Shown here piece by piece: positions 51,128 through 51,188 of a DNA stretch of 51,188 nucleotides. Numbering within the stretch: the first letter of the stretch is position 1; each line of letters opens with the position of its first letter. The DNA comes from Actinomycetales bacterium (GTDB lineage: Bacteria > Actinomycetota > Actinomycetes > Actinomycetales > Microbacteriaceae). The notes under the pieces are model-generated. The model searched no databases, had not been told where the DNA came from, and worked only from the letters and a program-made list of their open reading frames with translations. Made by a program: the position numbers and the translations under genes. The stretch covers positions 1 through 51,188 of the forward strand of contig JAGWTM010000004.1 in NCBI GenBank assembly GCA_028868975.1, in the 5' to 3' direction.

Positions 51128-51188
51128 TGCAGCTTTCAACGATTGAAGAAGCCCTGGATGCGTTGCGAGCAGGCAAGCCGATTCTGGT
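51127..51188 (+). CDS. ribBA: GTP cyclohydrolase II / DHBP synthase, N-terminal fragment
   Basis: Only 20 residues are in the window: MQLSTIEEALDALRAGKPIL. The IEEALxALRAGKP pattern begins 3,4-dihydroxy-2-butanone-4-phosphate synthases, and the order ribD-ribE-ribBA is the common one. The TAATG overlap with ribE supports the start. Whether the GTP cyclohydrolase domain is fused cannot be seen. Confidence 0.75.
   Translation, partial: MQLSTIEEALDALRAGKPIL

Overview
The window is a stretch of actinobacterial chromosome with moderately high GC by eye, tightly packed operons, many 1-4 bp start/stop overlaps and GTG/TTG starts. The gene set points to Microbacteriaceae: acyl-CoA carboxylase with a small epsilon subunit, an LCP protein, LpdA, trimeric PNP and sdhCDAB. 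The blocks purE-purK-PH-birA / accD-accE / maf / accA / lpdA / PNP-phosphohexomutase / add-deoA-cdd / sdhCDAB follow the order remembered from Mycobacterium tuberculosis, so the core is old vertical backbone. The family assignment is inference. No rRNA, tRNA, CRISPR array or transposase was found.

Layout. 1-10.8 kb: a cell-surface glycopolymer locus with the end of an O-antigen ligase-like polymerase, a nucleotidyltransferase, a large secreted LysM protein with internal repeats, an anchored small protein, two GT2 glycosyltransferases, a TagB/TagF-like polymerase, a two-part ABC exporter and an LCP ligase. 10.9-13.9 kb: purE, purK, a PH-domain membrane protein and birA. 13.9-17.6 kb: accD, accE and a DUF885 protein, then a structured intergenic RNA ending in a strong terminator. 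17.8-22.0 kb: a minus-strand operon of RumA-type methyltransferase, NarL-type response regulator, histidine kinase and a kinase-like membrane protein without recognisable ATPase motifs. 22.0-25.4 kb: maf, two lineage-specific small envelope proteins and accA (biotin carboxylase plus BCCP).

25.4-38.8 kb is mostly nucleoside salvage. It holds lpdA, purine nucleoside phosphorylase with a phosphohexo/pentomutase, a PPOX flavoprotein, PTS IIA and IIB without IIC, adenosine deaminase, thymidine phosphorylase, cytidine deaminase, and a complete BMP-type ABC nucleoside importer (ATPase, two permeases, lipoprotein). Imported nucleosides would be deaminated, phosphorolysed and the pentose phosphate isomerised by the mutase. 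38.9-45.9 kb: GDP-mannose synthesis (manC), sdhCDAB followed by a decayed copy of the sdhB 3' end, a Tat-exported Rieske protein and PTS enzyme I. 46-51.2 kb: xthA, trpS, a cytosolic GH125 mannosidase-like protein, and an FMN riboswitch driving ribD-ribE-ribBA (the last cut by the window end).

A recurring regulatory theme is a TANNNT -10 box placed 6-7 nt before the start codon, seen at eight genes, which implies widespread leaderless transcription. The best candidates for something undescribed are the structured RNA at 17.62-17.80 kb, the adjoining kinase / pseudo-kinase operon, the orphan PTS pair and the nine-fold repeat wall protein.
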